A stretch of 64,000 bases of DNA from Perognathus longimembris pacificus (taxonomy: Eukaryota > Chordata > Mammalia > Rodentia > Heteromyidae). Location: assembly GCF_023159225.1 (NCBI RefSeq), contig NC_063166.1:43517149-43581148 (forward strand), read 5' to 3'. Below the pieces are notes generated by a model, which worked only from the letters and a program-made list of their open reading frames with translations, did not search any database and was not told the origin of the DNA. This document shows positions 21,971 to 32,287 of this stretch, in pieces. Numbering within the stretch: position 1 is the first letter of the stretch; every line of letters begins with the position of its first letter. The position numbers and the translations under genes were made by a program.

Positions 21971-22117
21971 ATGGAGGAGCCTCAGCGCGCCCGCTCGCAC
22001 ACCGTCACCACCACCGCCAGTTCCTTCGCCGAGAACTTCTCTACCACCAGCAGCAGCTTCGCCTACGACCGCGAATTCCTCCGCACCCTGCCCGGGCTCC
22101 TTATCGTGGCGGAGATC
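21971..22117 (+). CDS. CMTM8: CMTM8, first coding exon (partial gene)
   Basis: CMTM8 is a chemokine-like factor / MARVEL-domain four-pass membrane protein. It is known to act at the plasma membrane and endosomes and to promote EGFR internalisation. This exon encodes the 49-residue cytosolic N terminus, beginning MEEPQRARSHTVTTTASSF, and stops just as the first membrane segment begins (LPGLLIVAEI). I recognise it as near-identical to mammalian CMTM8. The start is the first ATG in frame, with A at -3 and G at +4. The exon is 147 nt, ends on a codon boundary (phase 0) and is followed by GTGAGT at 22118-22123. The MARVEL transmembrane exons are not in the window. Confidence 0.95.
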
Positions 22118-22482
22118 GTGAGTCCCGCGCCTCGGGGGTGGGGAGGCGGAGGGTCCCCGCGCCCGCTCTGGCACCGCGCGCTCCTTCCCGGCCGGGCTTC
22201 GGGCAAAGCCGTTTTGCTCGGTTTCCTCTTGTTCACAAAGTGCACGACTCTGGATGAAGCCGTGTCCATTGTGCTTCCTTGGGGAGAGGATCAAGACCCG
22301 CAGGCTGTGTGTTGGGGCAGTCACGGGGCTTGCGCGGCCCCTCCGTGGCGCTGACGAGGCTGGGAGCAGGATGCTTGGCGGACATGGAGTTTGTGTTGAT
22401 TCGGAGACACCTAGTGACTCCACACACCTGAGCTACACGTAGATGACTTCTTGAAGCAAAGCTGAGCTTAGATCAGTTGGGG

Positions 22483-22667
22483 CCCTGGCACTGGTGGCTC
22501 ACGCTTAAATGTTAGCTACTCAGGCGGCTGAGATGGGAGGATTTTGGTTCAAAGTCATCCCTGGCAGGGGAAAAAAAGCTGGAAGTGGCCCAAATGATAG
22601 AGCGCTGGCCTTGAGTGAAAAAACAAGCTAGAGCGAGAGGCCCTGAGTTCAAGCACCAGTACTGGCT
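22483..22667 (+). mobile_element. Family-B SINE
   Basis: Shortened forward copy 365 bp after the CMTM8 donor. Its tail (CACCAGTACTGGCTGG) leads into a long AC repeat. Confidence 0.8.
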
Positions 22668-22675
22668 GGCGCGCG

Positions 22676-22752
<77 letters not shown>
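22668..22752 (+). repeat. (CG/AC)n microsatellite
   Basis: GCGCGCGT followed by about 36 uninterrupted AC units, seeded at the SINE 3' end. Confidence 0.95.
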
Positions 22753-22753
<1 letters not shown>

Positions 22754-23728
22754 AGTTGAAAGAGGACGCTTTCCTTTTAAGTTATCTCTTTGTGAGACTG
22801 AAGTAACTCAGGAGCCACCGGTTTGGTGCAGCACTCCTCCTGGCACCGACCGGTGGGGGGGGGGGGGAGGAGACCTTTCCAGGAAGGAGGCAGGAATGTG
22901 CAGTCCCGGGGCCTGGAGGCTGAGACTCTGGGGATGTCACTAGATATCCCTAGACGTCTGTGCCAGTCCTTCGGGTTGGGAGCACCCGGGCCCGGACTTT
23001 CAGAGGCCTGGTGTTCGCCTTCGCAGTCCACACAGCACTCTCCCGGTGAAGGTACCTTCAGTTAAGCCCACGTTCCATGTGAAGAAACTCAGGCCTGGAG
23101 AGGATGGAGGAGTTTGCATTCAAAACAAGGCCCACCTTTTCCTGCTATTTACTGTTGAGAGCTATGTCTTCCAGCTGTCTAACCAATGCCCCATCTGCTG
23201 TATCTCTAAGACTCGGTGTGAACATTTGTGGGATTGGTGAGAGCTAGAGAATGAATGGCTCACGACTTGCACAGCCCCTCTGAGAAATTTTAGGTCACCA
23301 CAGATGCACTGAATCAAACCCAGGTAGTTCTGGGAAGTCCTATTTTAGCCATCTCCCAGCTGGTTCTCTCAGCCATACTGGGGACATCTGTGAGACCCAA
23401 TACCTAGGCAAATGTATTGGAATTACCTTGCAAGCCCTGGCTTTAAAGAACTCAACAAATATTTGCTATGTAAGTGAACAAGTGGGCAGGCTTGCTTGCT
23501 TGCTACAGCAGAGCAAACAAGCTAAGATGACAGAGGGGGCCAGTTTGGACCAGACATAATGACTTTTTTCTGATTTTGGATCAATATCCCCTCTATTGTA
23601 CTTTTTTTTTTGCAGAAAATATAAAGGCAAAGAAGAGATGTAAATGAATCCCAGTCTCACCATTAGAAATAACCACTGTTGGCATGTATTTCTAGATTTT
23701 ATTAAGGTTTTTTTAGTTTACTTTTATT
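22753..23728. other. Mostly unique intronic sequence
   Basis: Contains a G run at about 22855-22867 and a possible MIR-like piece near 23075-23120. Nothing else is recognised. Confidence 0.4.
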
Positions 23729-23992
23729 TTGCTTGTGATGATAACTGGGGCTTGAAATCAGGACCTCAACACACTCACTTGGCTTTTCACTCAAGGCTAG
23801 TGCTCTACCACTTGAGTCACACTTCTACTTCTGGCTTTTTGCTGGTTAATCGGAGATGAAAGCCTCTCAGATTTGTCTGCTCTGGCTGGCTTCGAGTGAA
23901 ACGCAATCCTCAGATCTCAGCCTCCTGAATAGTTAGGATTACTAGCTACTAGGTAGGCAGGTAGGTATGAGTCACTCACTCGTACCTGGCCC
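23729..23992 (-). mobile_element. Family-B SINE
   Basis: Reverse copy with an extra TAGGTAGGCAGGTAGG expansion near its B1 end. Confidence 0.8.
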
Positions 23993-24467
23993 CATGCAAT
24001 ATTTTCTCAGTTTTCCTCACTGTCTTGTGACCTCCTATTCACACTTACTATGCTATCAATGTTTGTCAGGGCATCTGATCTCTCACATGACCACACTTTC
24101 CTATTATAAAGAAAAATAGAACATTGCACTTGAACTCACTCTTCCATTTTAGGATTAATATGTTTCTAGCTTTTTACTATCAAATGCTGTAGCAGTTACC
24201 CTTTGTCCATCTTTCCACACATTCAATGATTTTCTTGAAGAAAGGTTCCTTAAAGTTGAATTTTTGGGCCAAAAAGTAAGCATACTAATAGAGTGTGTAA
24301 TTTAGAAATTTTCTTTCCTTAAAATTTTGCAAGTTTAAATTATCATCACTAGTGTGGATCTGTTAAACTAATTGTGCTTTTCTTAGGTGGACTCTTCAAA
24401 TTCAAAATATTAATATCACCTAAAATGATATACTGTATTATTGTGTGTGTGCACCCACGTGCATGTG
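23993..24467. other. Old, unassigned intronic sequence
   Basis: AT-rich with phrases typical of very old LINE remnants (for example TTGAATTTTTGGGCCAAAAA), but too decayed to name. Confidence 0.35.
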
Positions 24468-24701
24468 TGCATGCTAGTCCTGGGGCTTGGACTCCGGGCC
24501 TGGGCACTGTCCCTGAGCTTTATTTGCTCAAGGCTAGTGTTCTACCACTTGAGTCATAGCTCCAATTCCAGCTTTTTTTTTTTTAGTGATAAATTAGAGG
24601 TGAGAATCTCACAGACTTTCCTGCCCAGGCCGGCTTTGAACTGCCATCCTCAGATCTCAGCCTCATGAGTATCTAGGATTACAGGCATGAGCCACTGGCC
24701 T
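24468..24701 (-). mobile_element. Family-B SINE
   Basis: Reverse copy preceded by a short TG-rich run, with a T tract in the middle. Confidence 0.85.
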
Positions 24702-24972
24702 AAATTTCTTTGTTCTTGTTATGGCTTAACATCTAGTTGAGGATGTGACTTACAGATGATGTTTCTTTGGATGTCATGGGATACAATACCTCTGGTTCTT
24801 TGTCTGCAACTGGAGGGCTATCCGTATGTTTCAAACTCTCCCTGTTGCGTCCCTGAGATTAAAAGATTCCTGCTCTCAGAAAGTGCTACTCTCAGTTCAG
24901 GAAAAAAAAAAAAGAATAAAAAACAACCAAACTACTCTAGGGTCCTGATTTCTGCAGGTGCAGAAATTTCTG

Positions 24973-25420
24973 CAGTGGCTCCTAGCTACTCAGAGACTGA
25001 GATCTTGAGGATTACAGTTTGAAACCAGCCTGAGCAGACAAATCCTAGAGACTCTATTGCCAATTAAAAAGCTGGAAGTAGGGGCTGGGAATATGGCCTA
25101 GTGGCAAGAGTGCTTGCCTCCTACACATGAAGCTCTCGGTTCGATTCCCCAGCACCACATATATGGAAAACGGCCAGAAGTGGCACTGTGGCTCAAGTGG
25201 CAGAGTGCTAGCCTTGAGCAGAAAGAAGCCAGGGATGGTGCTCAGGCCCTGAGCCCAAGGCCCAGGACTGGCCAAAAAAAAAAAAAAAAAAAAAAAAAAG
25301 CTGGAAGTAGAGGTGTGGCTCAAGTGGTAGACTGCCAGCCTTGAGTGAAAAAGCCAAGTAAGAGCATGAGGCCCTGAGTTCAAACCCTAGTACAAGTACA
25401 CACACACACACAGCAAGAGG
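24973..25420 (+). mobile_element. Family-B SINE interrupted by family A
   Basis: Left part 24973-25080 and right part from about 25311 to 25395, ending in a short AC repeat. The repeated AAAAAGCTGGAAGTA brackets the inserted SINE. Confidence 0.85.
25081..25298 (+). mobile_element. Family-A SINE, young
   Basis: Intact B box (GGTTCGATTCC near 25139) and long A tail. Nested in the family-B copy, so A was still active after B inserted. Confidence 0.93.
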
Positions 25421-26046
25421 CTCCAGTACTTGCATGAATTGTAAACATTCACTTGGAGAATAAAAGTGACTTATTAGAAGCTAATTATTCCCATTCTGTT
25501 ACTGGTGACTTTAAAATCAATTATAGCATCAGTGTAATAATGTTAGGTCACCTTGTATTTACTTATTGACATGAGCAAACTTAGCTGGGGAAGGACAAAT
25601 AGGGTTTACTGAGAGCTGGAATTTAAATTACTATCTTGTGAGTTTCTCAGAAAAAGAATGAATAAAAGCAACACCTGCACAGCCTTAGATGTTTGGGGAG
25701 AGGAGGGAGGAGGCTAAAAAGGGTGAATGAAGATGAGTGAAAAAGGATAAATATGTAGAAGTCCTTTATTTGCATGTGTGAAAATAGAACAATGACACTG
25801 GCTGAAGTTGTTTTCAAAAGGAAGTGAGTTGGGGGTGCAAGAGGAGGTGAGGTTCATCAAGATACATTCCATACACGTGTGGAAATGTCATAATGAACCT
25901 CCTCTTGTAAACTAATGTGTGCTATTGAATTTTTTTTTAAAAAAAGAAGCAATATCTCCTAGTCTTTGTAGAAACATAAGAAAATGCAGGTAAGCATGAA
26001 TTTCTCCGCAGTGGCTCCTCCTGCCTCCCCAGGTACAGAAAGGGGT
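25421..26046. other. Intronic sequence with a possible retroposon end
   Basis: At about 25640-25940 a G-rich stretch followed by TGTGGAAATGTCATAATGAA and a T/A run looks like the 3' end of an old retroposon. I cannot assign it. Confidence 0.35.
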
Positions 26047-26190
26047 TTGAAAGTTGTCTTGGTGACAGAAATGTTGGGGGTTTCTCCTGGGGATTAGCGC
26101 CCTATGAGCCAGGAATGCTAACCGTCCTGAAATGCATGGTACCGGCTCCTACAACAAAGAGTTGTTCGCCGGTTGCCAATAGCTGTTGGT
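26047..26190 (+). mobile_element. hAT-Charlie relic, MER5A-like
   Basis: AGTTGTCTTGGTGACAG, CCAGGAATGCTAACCGTCCT, AATGCATGGTACCGGCTCC and TACAACAAAGAGTTGTTCGC follow the MER5A consensus in order. Terminal repeats are not clear. Confidence 0.6.
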
Positions 26191-26319
26191 TCACTGTTAA
26201 TTGTTTTGAGGAACTTTTGAACGGAACCATTCCCAGAATTTAAGTACTTATATATTGTACTTTTTAGGGAAAAAATTATAATCCCTTGTAAATGCTTCTG
26301 TTTCTCTCGCTCTCTCGTG

Positions 26320-26320
<1 letters not shown>

Positions 26321-26356
<36 letters not shown>

Positions 26357-26582
26357 CGTTCGTGTTCGTATCCTGGGGCTTGAATTCAGGGTCTAGGCAT
26401 GGTCCCTTAGTATTTTGCTCAGGGCTGGTGCTCTACCACTTGAGGCACACCTCCCCTTCTGGCTTTTTGTTGACTAGTTGGAGATCAGAAGAATCTCACA
26501 CTTTCCTGCTGGGACTTGGCTTTAAGCTGTGATCCTCAGACTTTAGTCTCCTAAATAGTTAGGATTACAGGTGTGAACCCAG
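26321..26582 (-). mobile_element. Family-B SINE with (TG)n
   Basis: A (TG)17 run at 26321-26354 followed by TTCG repeats adjoins a reverse family-B copy (26367-26582). Confidence 0.83.
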
Positions 26583-27347
26583 CTTGTTCCCAGAATTTAA
26601 GTGGTTATATACTATCAACATGTAATTTTTAGGTACATAAATGCCTTTTGTTTGTTTGTTTATTGCTGCCACTATCAGTGCTGGAATATTTTCTTTTTTC
26701 ATTAGATATACTCTTCACCTGCTCTCCTGGGCTGACCTCCTGGACTCTCATGGGCTCCCCCACTCTCTGGGACTCCAGCAGGTGGTTGTAGCTAAGAGGG
26801 AGACAGGTTCTGGGGATCCTTTCTGTAGATTTCTCCCCGCTGCTGCATCTCAGCAGGTTGGCCTTGTCTAGGGAAGGCAGGAGGTAGGCTGTCTGCAGCC
26901 CTCTCCATGCTGTTTGCTCGGGCTCTGATCATTGCCCTATTGCTGTGGTTTTCCTGCACCTGGCTTTACAAATAAATGCCTTAATCCAGTTCCAGTCATT
27001 ACCCAATCTGAATGTGCCTGGCTTCCTGCTGAAACTAACACCCTTGTCTCAAGTGATTAATTTCTTCCCACATGCTTAATGTCCACACAGTATTCCATAA
27101 AGTTCTAGGTTTTTCCTTTCCAATACATATACTTATTCCCTCCTTTTAACACCATGGTAACAAACATTCTTTAAATCAATTCTGTCTGCATGTTCTATAA
27201 TGCTTTCTAAAGGGAATTGATTTTTTTTTAAGGGTAATGAATCTTATTAAGAGCTAAGTTGATTAGGTATAGAGTAAAATTCACTGTTTTTAGCATAAAG
27301 TTCTATGAGTTTGTCTGTGTGTGTGCATGTGCACATTTAAATAGCTT
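26583..27347. other. Unique intronic sequence
   Basis: About 760 bp with no recognised element or exon. Begins with a repeat of the phrase CCCAGAATTTAAGT also present at 26233. Confidence 0.4.
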
Positions 27348-27569
27348 TTTTTGTTATTTGTTGGTCATAGGGCTTGAACTCAGGGCCTGGTAGCTGTCCT
27401 TGAGCTCTTTTGTTCAAGGTTAGTGCTCTATCACTTTGAGCCATATCTCCACTTCCCATTTTCTAGTGTTAATTGTAGATAGAGTCTCATGGTCTTAACT
27501 GCCCAGTCTGTTGAACTCGATCCTTAGGTCTCAGCTAGGATTACAGGTGTGATCTACCAATGCCCATCT
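27348..27569 (-). mobile_element. Family-B SINE
   Basis: Reverse copy, diverged, ending GATCTACCAATGCCCATC. Confidence 0.8.
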
Positions 27570-27618
27570 TTAAGTAGCTTTATTGAGATATAATTCATAT
27601 ATGAAACTGATATTTCTT

Positions 27619-27848
27619 GCTAGATGCTGGCAGTTCACACCTGTAATCTTAGCCACTCAGGAGGCTGACATCTGAGGATCCCAGTGCAAAATTGGACAGA
27701 CAAACTTGAGACTCTTATCTCCAATTAAGCCAGAAAAAAAGCTGAAAGTTGAAGTGTGGCTCAAGTGGTAGAAGTCTTGAGCCAAAAAAACTAAGGAAGA
27801 CTGTGAGACTCTTGAGTTTGAACCCCAGTACCAGCACTAAAAAAAAAC
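27619..27848 (+). mobile_element. Family-B SINE
   Basis: Forward copy nested in the ancient L1, ending CCCAGTACCAGCACTAAAAA. Confidence 0.82.
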
Positions 27849-28065
27849 TTATGAATAAATAAAATTGATCTTCCTTCAGGTTTGCAATTTAGGAGATTTT
27901 AGGATAATCTCGGAGTGCTGCAGCCATTATCTAAGTTTAGAACTTCAGTGTAAAAAGACCCCCATGGTTCTTAGGAGTTGCTCTCCATGGCTCTCTTCCC
28001 TCAGCCCTGGATAGCCAGTAATCCATTTTCCATCGATGGACTTGCCTGTTCTGCACAAATTTCAA

Positions 28066-28291
28066 GTCCACATTATTATCATTTTATTTTATTTTATTTT
28101 ATTTGCTAGTCCTGGAGAACTCAGGGCCTGAGCACTGTCCCTGGTGTCTTCTTGCTCAAGGCTAGCACTCTGCCACTTGAGCCACAGTGCCATTTCTGGC
28201 CTTTTCTGTATATGTGGTGCTGAGGAATCGAACCTAGGGCTTCATGTATATGAGGCAAGCACTCTTGCCACTAGGCCATATTCCCAGCCCT
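28066..28291 (-). mobile_element. Family-A SINE
   Basis: Reverse copy with an (ATTTT)n tail. Imperfect target duplication TCTGCACAAATTTCAA versus TCTGCACAATTTTCAA. Confidence 0.85.
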
Positions 28292-28884
28292 CTGCACAAT
28301 TTTCAATAGTGGAGCTCTGCACCACATGACAATAAGTCTGGCACCTGTCACTCAGTGTCCATGTTGTACGATGGCTGAGTCTTGTCAAATACTGTTCCAT
28401 TGTACTGATGGACACATTATCTTATACATTATTTATCCATTATCAATTTAACACATTGTTTATCCATTCCTCACTTGGTGGATATTTGTATTGCTTATTA
28501 CAAACAACTATAAATACTGCAATGAACCTTTCTATGAGGGCTTTTGTGTGGTCATATTTTCAGATCTCTTGGGCATAAGTTAGGAATGGAATTACTGAGT
28601 CACATGTGACTATGTTTGATATTTCAAGGCATTGCTGGACTCATTCCACCTTATAATCCCACCAGCAATAAAAGGGTTCCAATTTCTCCACACCCCTACC
28701 AAGACTTACTTCTGTCTCTGAATCTAGCCATTCTGGTGGCATGAAGTGACTTTTCCTCGTGGCTTGGGTTTTTTCCATCATGTCTAATGATGTGGAGCAT
28801 CTTTATGTTCTGTTGGGCCTTCATCTATTTAAGTCCTTTGTCAATAATTAGATTATTTTGCTCTAATTTTTTTTGTGTGTATAT

Positions 28885-29103
28885 GTGCCAGTCCTGGGGT
28901 TTGAACTCAGGGCCTGGGCCCTGTCTCTGAGCTTTTGTGCTCAAGGCTAGCACTCTACCACTTGAGCCACAGCTCCACTTCTGGATTTTTGGTGGTTAGA
29001 GATAAAAAAATCTCATGGACTTTCCTGCCAGAGCTGACTTCAAACTGAGAGCCTTAGATCTCAGCCTCCTGAGTAGCTAGGACTATAGGCATTTGTAGCT
29101 GGC
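28885..29103 (-). mobile_element. Family-B SINE
   Basis: Near-consensus reverse copy nested in the ancient L1. Confidence 0.85.
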
Positions 29104-29243
29104 CCCTAGCTTATTTTGCTTTTTATTGTTGACGTTATTCTGGTACAAACTTATCAGATATATGATTTGAAAAGATTTTTTTTTTCCATTCTGTGGGTTG
29201 TCCTTTTCACTTAAAAAAAAAAAAAAAACCACATGTATTTTTA

Positions 29244-29320
29244 GGGTCTGGGAATGTGGCTTAGTGGCAGCATGCATGCCCTAGGTTCAATTCCTCAGTG
29301 CCATATAAACAAAATAAGTA
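29244..29320 (+). mobile_element. ID-like monomer / truncated family A
   Basis: GGGTCTGGGAATGTGGCTTA through TTCAATTCCTCAGTGCC, then an A-rich end. Only the first ID unit is present. Confidence 0.65.
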
Positions 29321-29324
29321 CATA

Positions 29325-29700
29325 AAATTAAAAAATATTTTTATTGTAAAGGTGCTGTCCAGAAGGGTTATGGTTACATAGATCAGGTAATGAGTGCATT
29401 TCTTTTTTTTTTTTTTTTTTTTTTTTTGGCCAGTCCTGGGCCTTGGACTCAGGGCCTAAGCACTGTCCCTGGCTTCTTCCTGCTCAAGGCTAGCACTCTG
29501 CCACTTGAGCCACAGCGCCGCTTCTGGCCGTTTTCTGTATATGTGGTGCTGGGGAATCGAACCTAGGGCCTCGGGTATCCGAGGCAGGCACTCTTGCCAC
29601 TAGGCTATATCCCCAGCCCGCATTTCTTTTTTAACAATGTCATCTTCCCTCATTTTTTCCAAGTTTTCTCCTCCCCAACTCCCCTCCCCCATTCACTTTT
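29325..29700 (-). mobile_element. Family-C retroposon interrupted by family A
   Basis: TTTTATTGTAAAGGTGCTG to GTAATGAGTGCATTTC on the left, then AACAATGTCATCTTCCCTC and a C-rich block on the right, read in reverse as one family-C copy split by a SINE. Confidence 0.6.
29409..29619 (-). mobile_element. Family-A SINE, young
   Basis: Near-consensus reverse copy. Target duplication GCATTTCTTTTTT at 29396-29408 and 29620-29632. Confidence 0.93.
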
Positions 29701-29781
29701 TTAGTAGTGTCCTTTGAAGGTTCTTAATTTTAATGAAGTCCAATGTATGTGGGTTTTGAGGTTTTTTTTTCTTTCCTTTAT

Positions 29782-30003
29782 TGTGCCAGTCTTGGGGCTT
29801 GAACTGGGGCTGGGCACTGTCCCTGAGCCTCACTGTCCCCGAGCTTCTTTTGCACCAAGCTAGTGCTCTACCACTTGAGCTGCAGCTCCACTTGCAGCTT
29901 TTTTGATGGTTATATTGGACTTTCCTACCTGGGCTGGTTTTAAACTGCAATCCTCAGATCTCTTTAGTAGCTAGGATTATAAATGTGAGCCACCAGCACC
30001 TGG
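29782..30003 (-). mobile_element. Family-B SINE
   Basis: Reverse copy with a partial duplication of the CACTGTCCCTGAGC segment. Confidence 0.82.
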
Positions 30004-30159
30004 ATTGTATTTTTTTCTTTTGTTGTCTATGCTTTTGGTGTTGTATCTAAGAAGACTATTTAACCTACAGTCGTGAAGAATCACTCTTGTGTTTTCCTCT
30101 AAGAATTTTTTAGTTTTAGGTCTTACATGTATGTCTGTGATTCATTTTGAGTTGTTTGT

Positions 30160-30352
30160 TTGGCCAGTCCGGGGGCTTGAACTCAAGGCCTGAGCACCGT
30201 CCCTGGCTTCTTTTTGCTCAAGGCTGGCACTCTACCACTTGCGCCACAGTAGCACTTCAGGCTTTTTCTATATATGTAGTGCTGAGGGATCGAACCCAGG
30301 GCTTCATGTATATGAGGGAAACACTCTACCACTCGGCCATATTCCCAGCCCT
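30160..30352 (-). mobile_element. Family-A SINE
   Basis: Reverse copy, moderately diverged. Short flanking repeat TTGAGTT. Confidence 0.88.
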
Positions 30353-30389
30353 TGAGTTTGCTTATGTGTATGGTAAGGTTTTATTTTTT

Positions 30390-30622
30390 GTTTTGTTTGG
30401 GTCGTGGGGCTTGAACTCTGGGCCTGGACACTGTCCCTGAGCTCTTTAGCTCAAGGCTAGCATTCTACCCCTTTCAGCCATAGTGCCACTTCCAGTTTTC
30501 TGGTGGTTAATTGGAGATAAGAATCTCATGGACTTTCCTGCCCAGTTTGGCTTTGAACTGCAGCCCTCAGATCTCAGCCTCCTGAGTAGCTAGGATTATA
30601 GGCGTGAGCCACTGGCGCCAGC
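30390..30622 (-). mobile_element. Family-B SINE
   Basis: Complete reverse copy ending GAGCCACTGGCGCCAGC. Confidence 0.85.
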
Positions 30623-30657
30623 TGAGGTGAGGGTTTAATGTCAATCTTTTGCATACA

Positions 30658-30658
<1 letters not shown>

Positions 30659-30700
<42 letters not shown>
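30659..30700 (+). repeat. (GT)n microsatellite
   Basis: About 20 uninterrupted GT units inside the ancient L1 interval, not obviously at a SINE end. Confidence 0.95.
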
Positions 30701-30702
<2 letters not shown>

Positions 30703-30877
30703 CTAACTGTCCCACACCATTTGTTAAAAGATTGTTTTTGACATTGAATTTTCTAGGCACTCATGGTGGAAATCAAATCACCATAAACATAAAGGCTTAT
30801 TTCTGGCTTCTGAGTTCAGTTTCTTCACTACACATGTGATTGACCTGTTATATGTTCTAATTAATGCCAGTACCACA

Positions 30878-31090
30878 TTATTATTTTTTTTTTTTTTGCC
30901 AGTCCTGGGCTTTGGACTCAGAGCCTGAGCACCATCCCTGGCTTCTTCCCACTCAAGGCTAGCACTCTGCCACCTGAGCCACAGCCACAGCTTCTGGCCG
31001 TTTTCCATATATGTGGTGCTGGGGAATCGAACCAAGAGCTTCATGTGTAGGAGGCAAGCACTCTTGCCAGTAGGCCATATTCCCAGCCCC
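30878..31090 (-). mobile_element. Family-A SINE
   Basis: Reverse copy. Target duplication AGTACCACA at 30869-30877 and 31091-31099. Confidence 0.92.
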
Positions 31091-31295
31091 AGTACCACAC
31101 TATTTAACACTGTAGCTCTGTGATAAGTTTTGAACTTTATTCTTCTTCAAGGTTATTGTACCTAGTTTGAGCTTCTAACATTTCTATATGAATATTTGGT
31201 TCAGGTACTGAAATTAAGAATGAATTATAAATGGTATTGACTCCTGATCAATTTTAGGAGTGTTACCATCTTAACGAAATCTTTCTACTTATTTA

Positions 31296-31499
31296 TTTTT
31301 GCCAGTTCTGTGGGTTGAATTCTGGGACTGGGAACTGTTCCTGAGCTACTTTGCTCAAGTCTAGAGCTCTACAACTTTGAGCCACAGCTCCACTTCTGGC
31401 TTTTGAGTAGTTAGTTGAAGAGTTTCATGGAGACTATTCTGCCCAGGCTGGCTTTGAACCTTGATCCTCAGATCTCAGGTGTGAGCTACCAGTGCCCGC
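31296..31499 (-). mobile_element. Family-B SINE
   Basis: Reverse copy with deletions in the B1 half. Confidence 0.8.
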
Positions 31500-31660
31500 T
31501 TAGTCTTTCAGTTTATGAGCATGGATGTCTTTCCAGTTACTTAGTTCTTTATTTTCCATGAACAATGTTTTGTAGTTTTTAGCAAAATATCGTGTACTTT
31601 TTAAAAATTAATTATAGTCCTAATAATTTCATTTTTCTAAAGCTATTGCAAATGAGATTG

Positions 31661-31757
31661 CCTTCCTTCCTTTCTCCTTCCTCCTTCCCTCTCTTCCTTC
31701 TTTCCTTCCTTCCTTCCTCCCTCCTTCCCTTCGTCCCTCCCTCCTTTCCTTCTTTCC
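31661..31757 (+). repeat. Pyrimidine-rich (CCTT)n tract
   Basis: Nearly pure C/T on the + strand with CTTC and CCTT units. Confidence 0.88.
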
Positions 31758-31949
31758 ACACACGTACATACGTACTAGGCAAGTGACTTACAACTGATCT
31801 ACATCTACAGGCCCCTGTAATTATTTTCTTGATTTTATTTTCAGACTGTTCAGTGCTAGAAATTCAATTGAGTTCTGCATTTTTGATCTAGTATCTTACA
31901 ACTTCGCTAACCTCATTTGTTCTAATTTTTTGTAGGTTGTGAGCTTTTC

Positions 31950-32220
31950 TGTTTGTTTGTTGTGTGGCCCTGACTCTTCTTTAGTCCTCTGACCTGCTCC
32001 TCCCTCTTGAGTTGGTGGCATTACAAGCATAGGCCATCATGCCCAGCTCTGCCACAGGTATTTCTTATATATCTCTTACTCAATTTAAACATTTTCATTT
32101 GGTACTTAATCAGAGACAAGAGTCACACAGACCTTCTGCCTAGAATAGCTTTGAACTGCGATCCTCAGATCTCAGCTTCCTCAGTAGCTAGGATTACAGG
32201 CGTGAGCCACCTCTGCCTGG
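31950..32220 (-). mobile_element. Old B1-like fragment plus family-B fragment
   Basis: TGGTGGCATTACAAGCATAG near 32013 is a diverged B1 start. TTAATCAGAGACAAGAGTC to GAGCCACCTCTGCCTGG (32097-32220) is the B1 half of family B. Confidence 0.6.
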
Positions 32221-32231
32221 TTAAGACTCAG

Positions 32232-32235
<4 letters not shown>

Positions 32236-32284
<49 letters not shown>
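32236..32284 (+). repeat. (GT)n microsatellite
   Basis: About 24 uninterrupted GT units. Confidence 0.95.

Positions 32285-32287
<3 letters not shown>

Larger units (their letters stand above)
21090..22260 (+). promoter_or_regulatory. CMTM8: CpG island / TATA-less promoter of CMTM8
   Basis: A very GC- and CpG-rich interval in an otherwise AT-richer window, covering the sequence before and over the first coding exon. Sp1-type GC boxes are visible (GGGGCGG at 21644-21650; CCGCCC near 21588 and 21658) and no TATA box is evident near the exon. This fits a housekeeping-type dispersed promoter. The transcription start cannot be fixed from sequence alone but should lie between about 21600 and 21960. 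Confidence 0.85.
27571..31940 (-). mobile_element. Ancient L1 (mammal-wide type), fragmented by nested SINEs
   Basis: Pieces appear in the order of an old L1 on the minus strand. TTTATTGAGATATAATTCAT is at 27580 and TAATCCCACCAGCAATAAAA near 28650. GGAATTACTGAGTCACATGT lies near 28588 and TTATCAGATATATGATTTGA near 29152. TAATGAAGTCCAATGTATG is near 29730 and TTGTTGTCTATGCTTTTGGT near 30019. The last ORF2-like phrases occur around 31520-31930. About ten SINEs interrupt it, giving roughly 2 kb of L1 sequence spread over 4.4 kb. Confidence 0.75.

Noticed and set aside
21213..22121. 302-codon open frame on the + strand across the CpG island
   Set aside because: It is in a different frame from CMTM8, is Pro/Arg/Ala-rich as expected of translated GC-rich DNA, and shows no domain. 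Stops are scarce in CpG islands.
21587..22423. 278-codon open frame on the minus strand across the CpG island
   Set aside because: Same GC-bias artefact, antisense to the CMTM8 exon and continuing through its splice donor into the intron.
22512..22752. Cys-Val repeat open frames
   Set aside because: Translations of the AC/GT microsatellite, as at 26317, 32236, 49400, 54007 and similar places.
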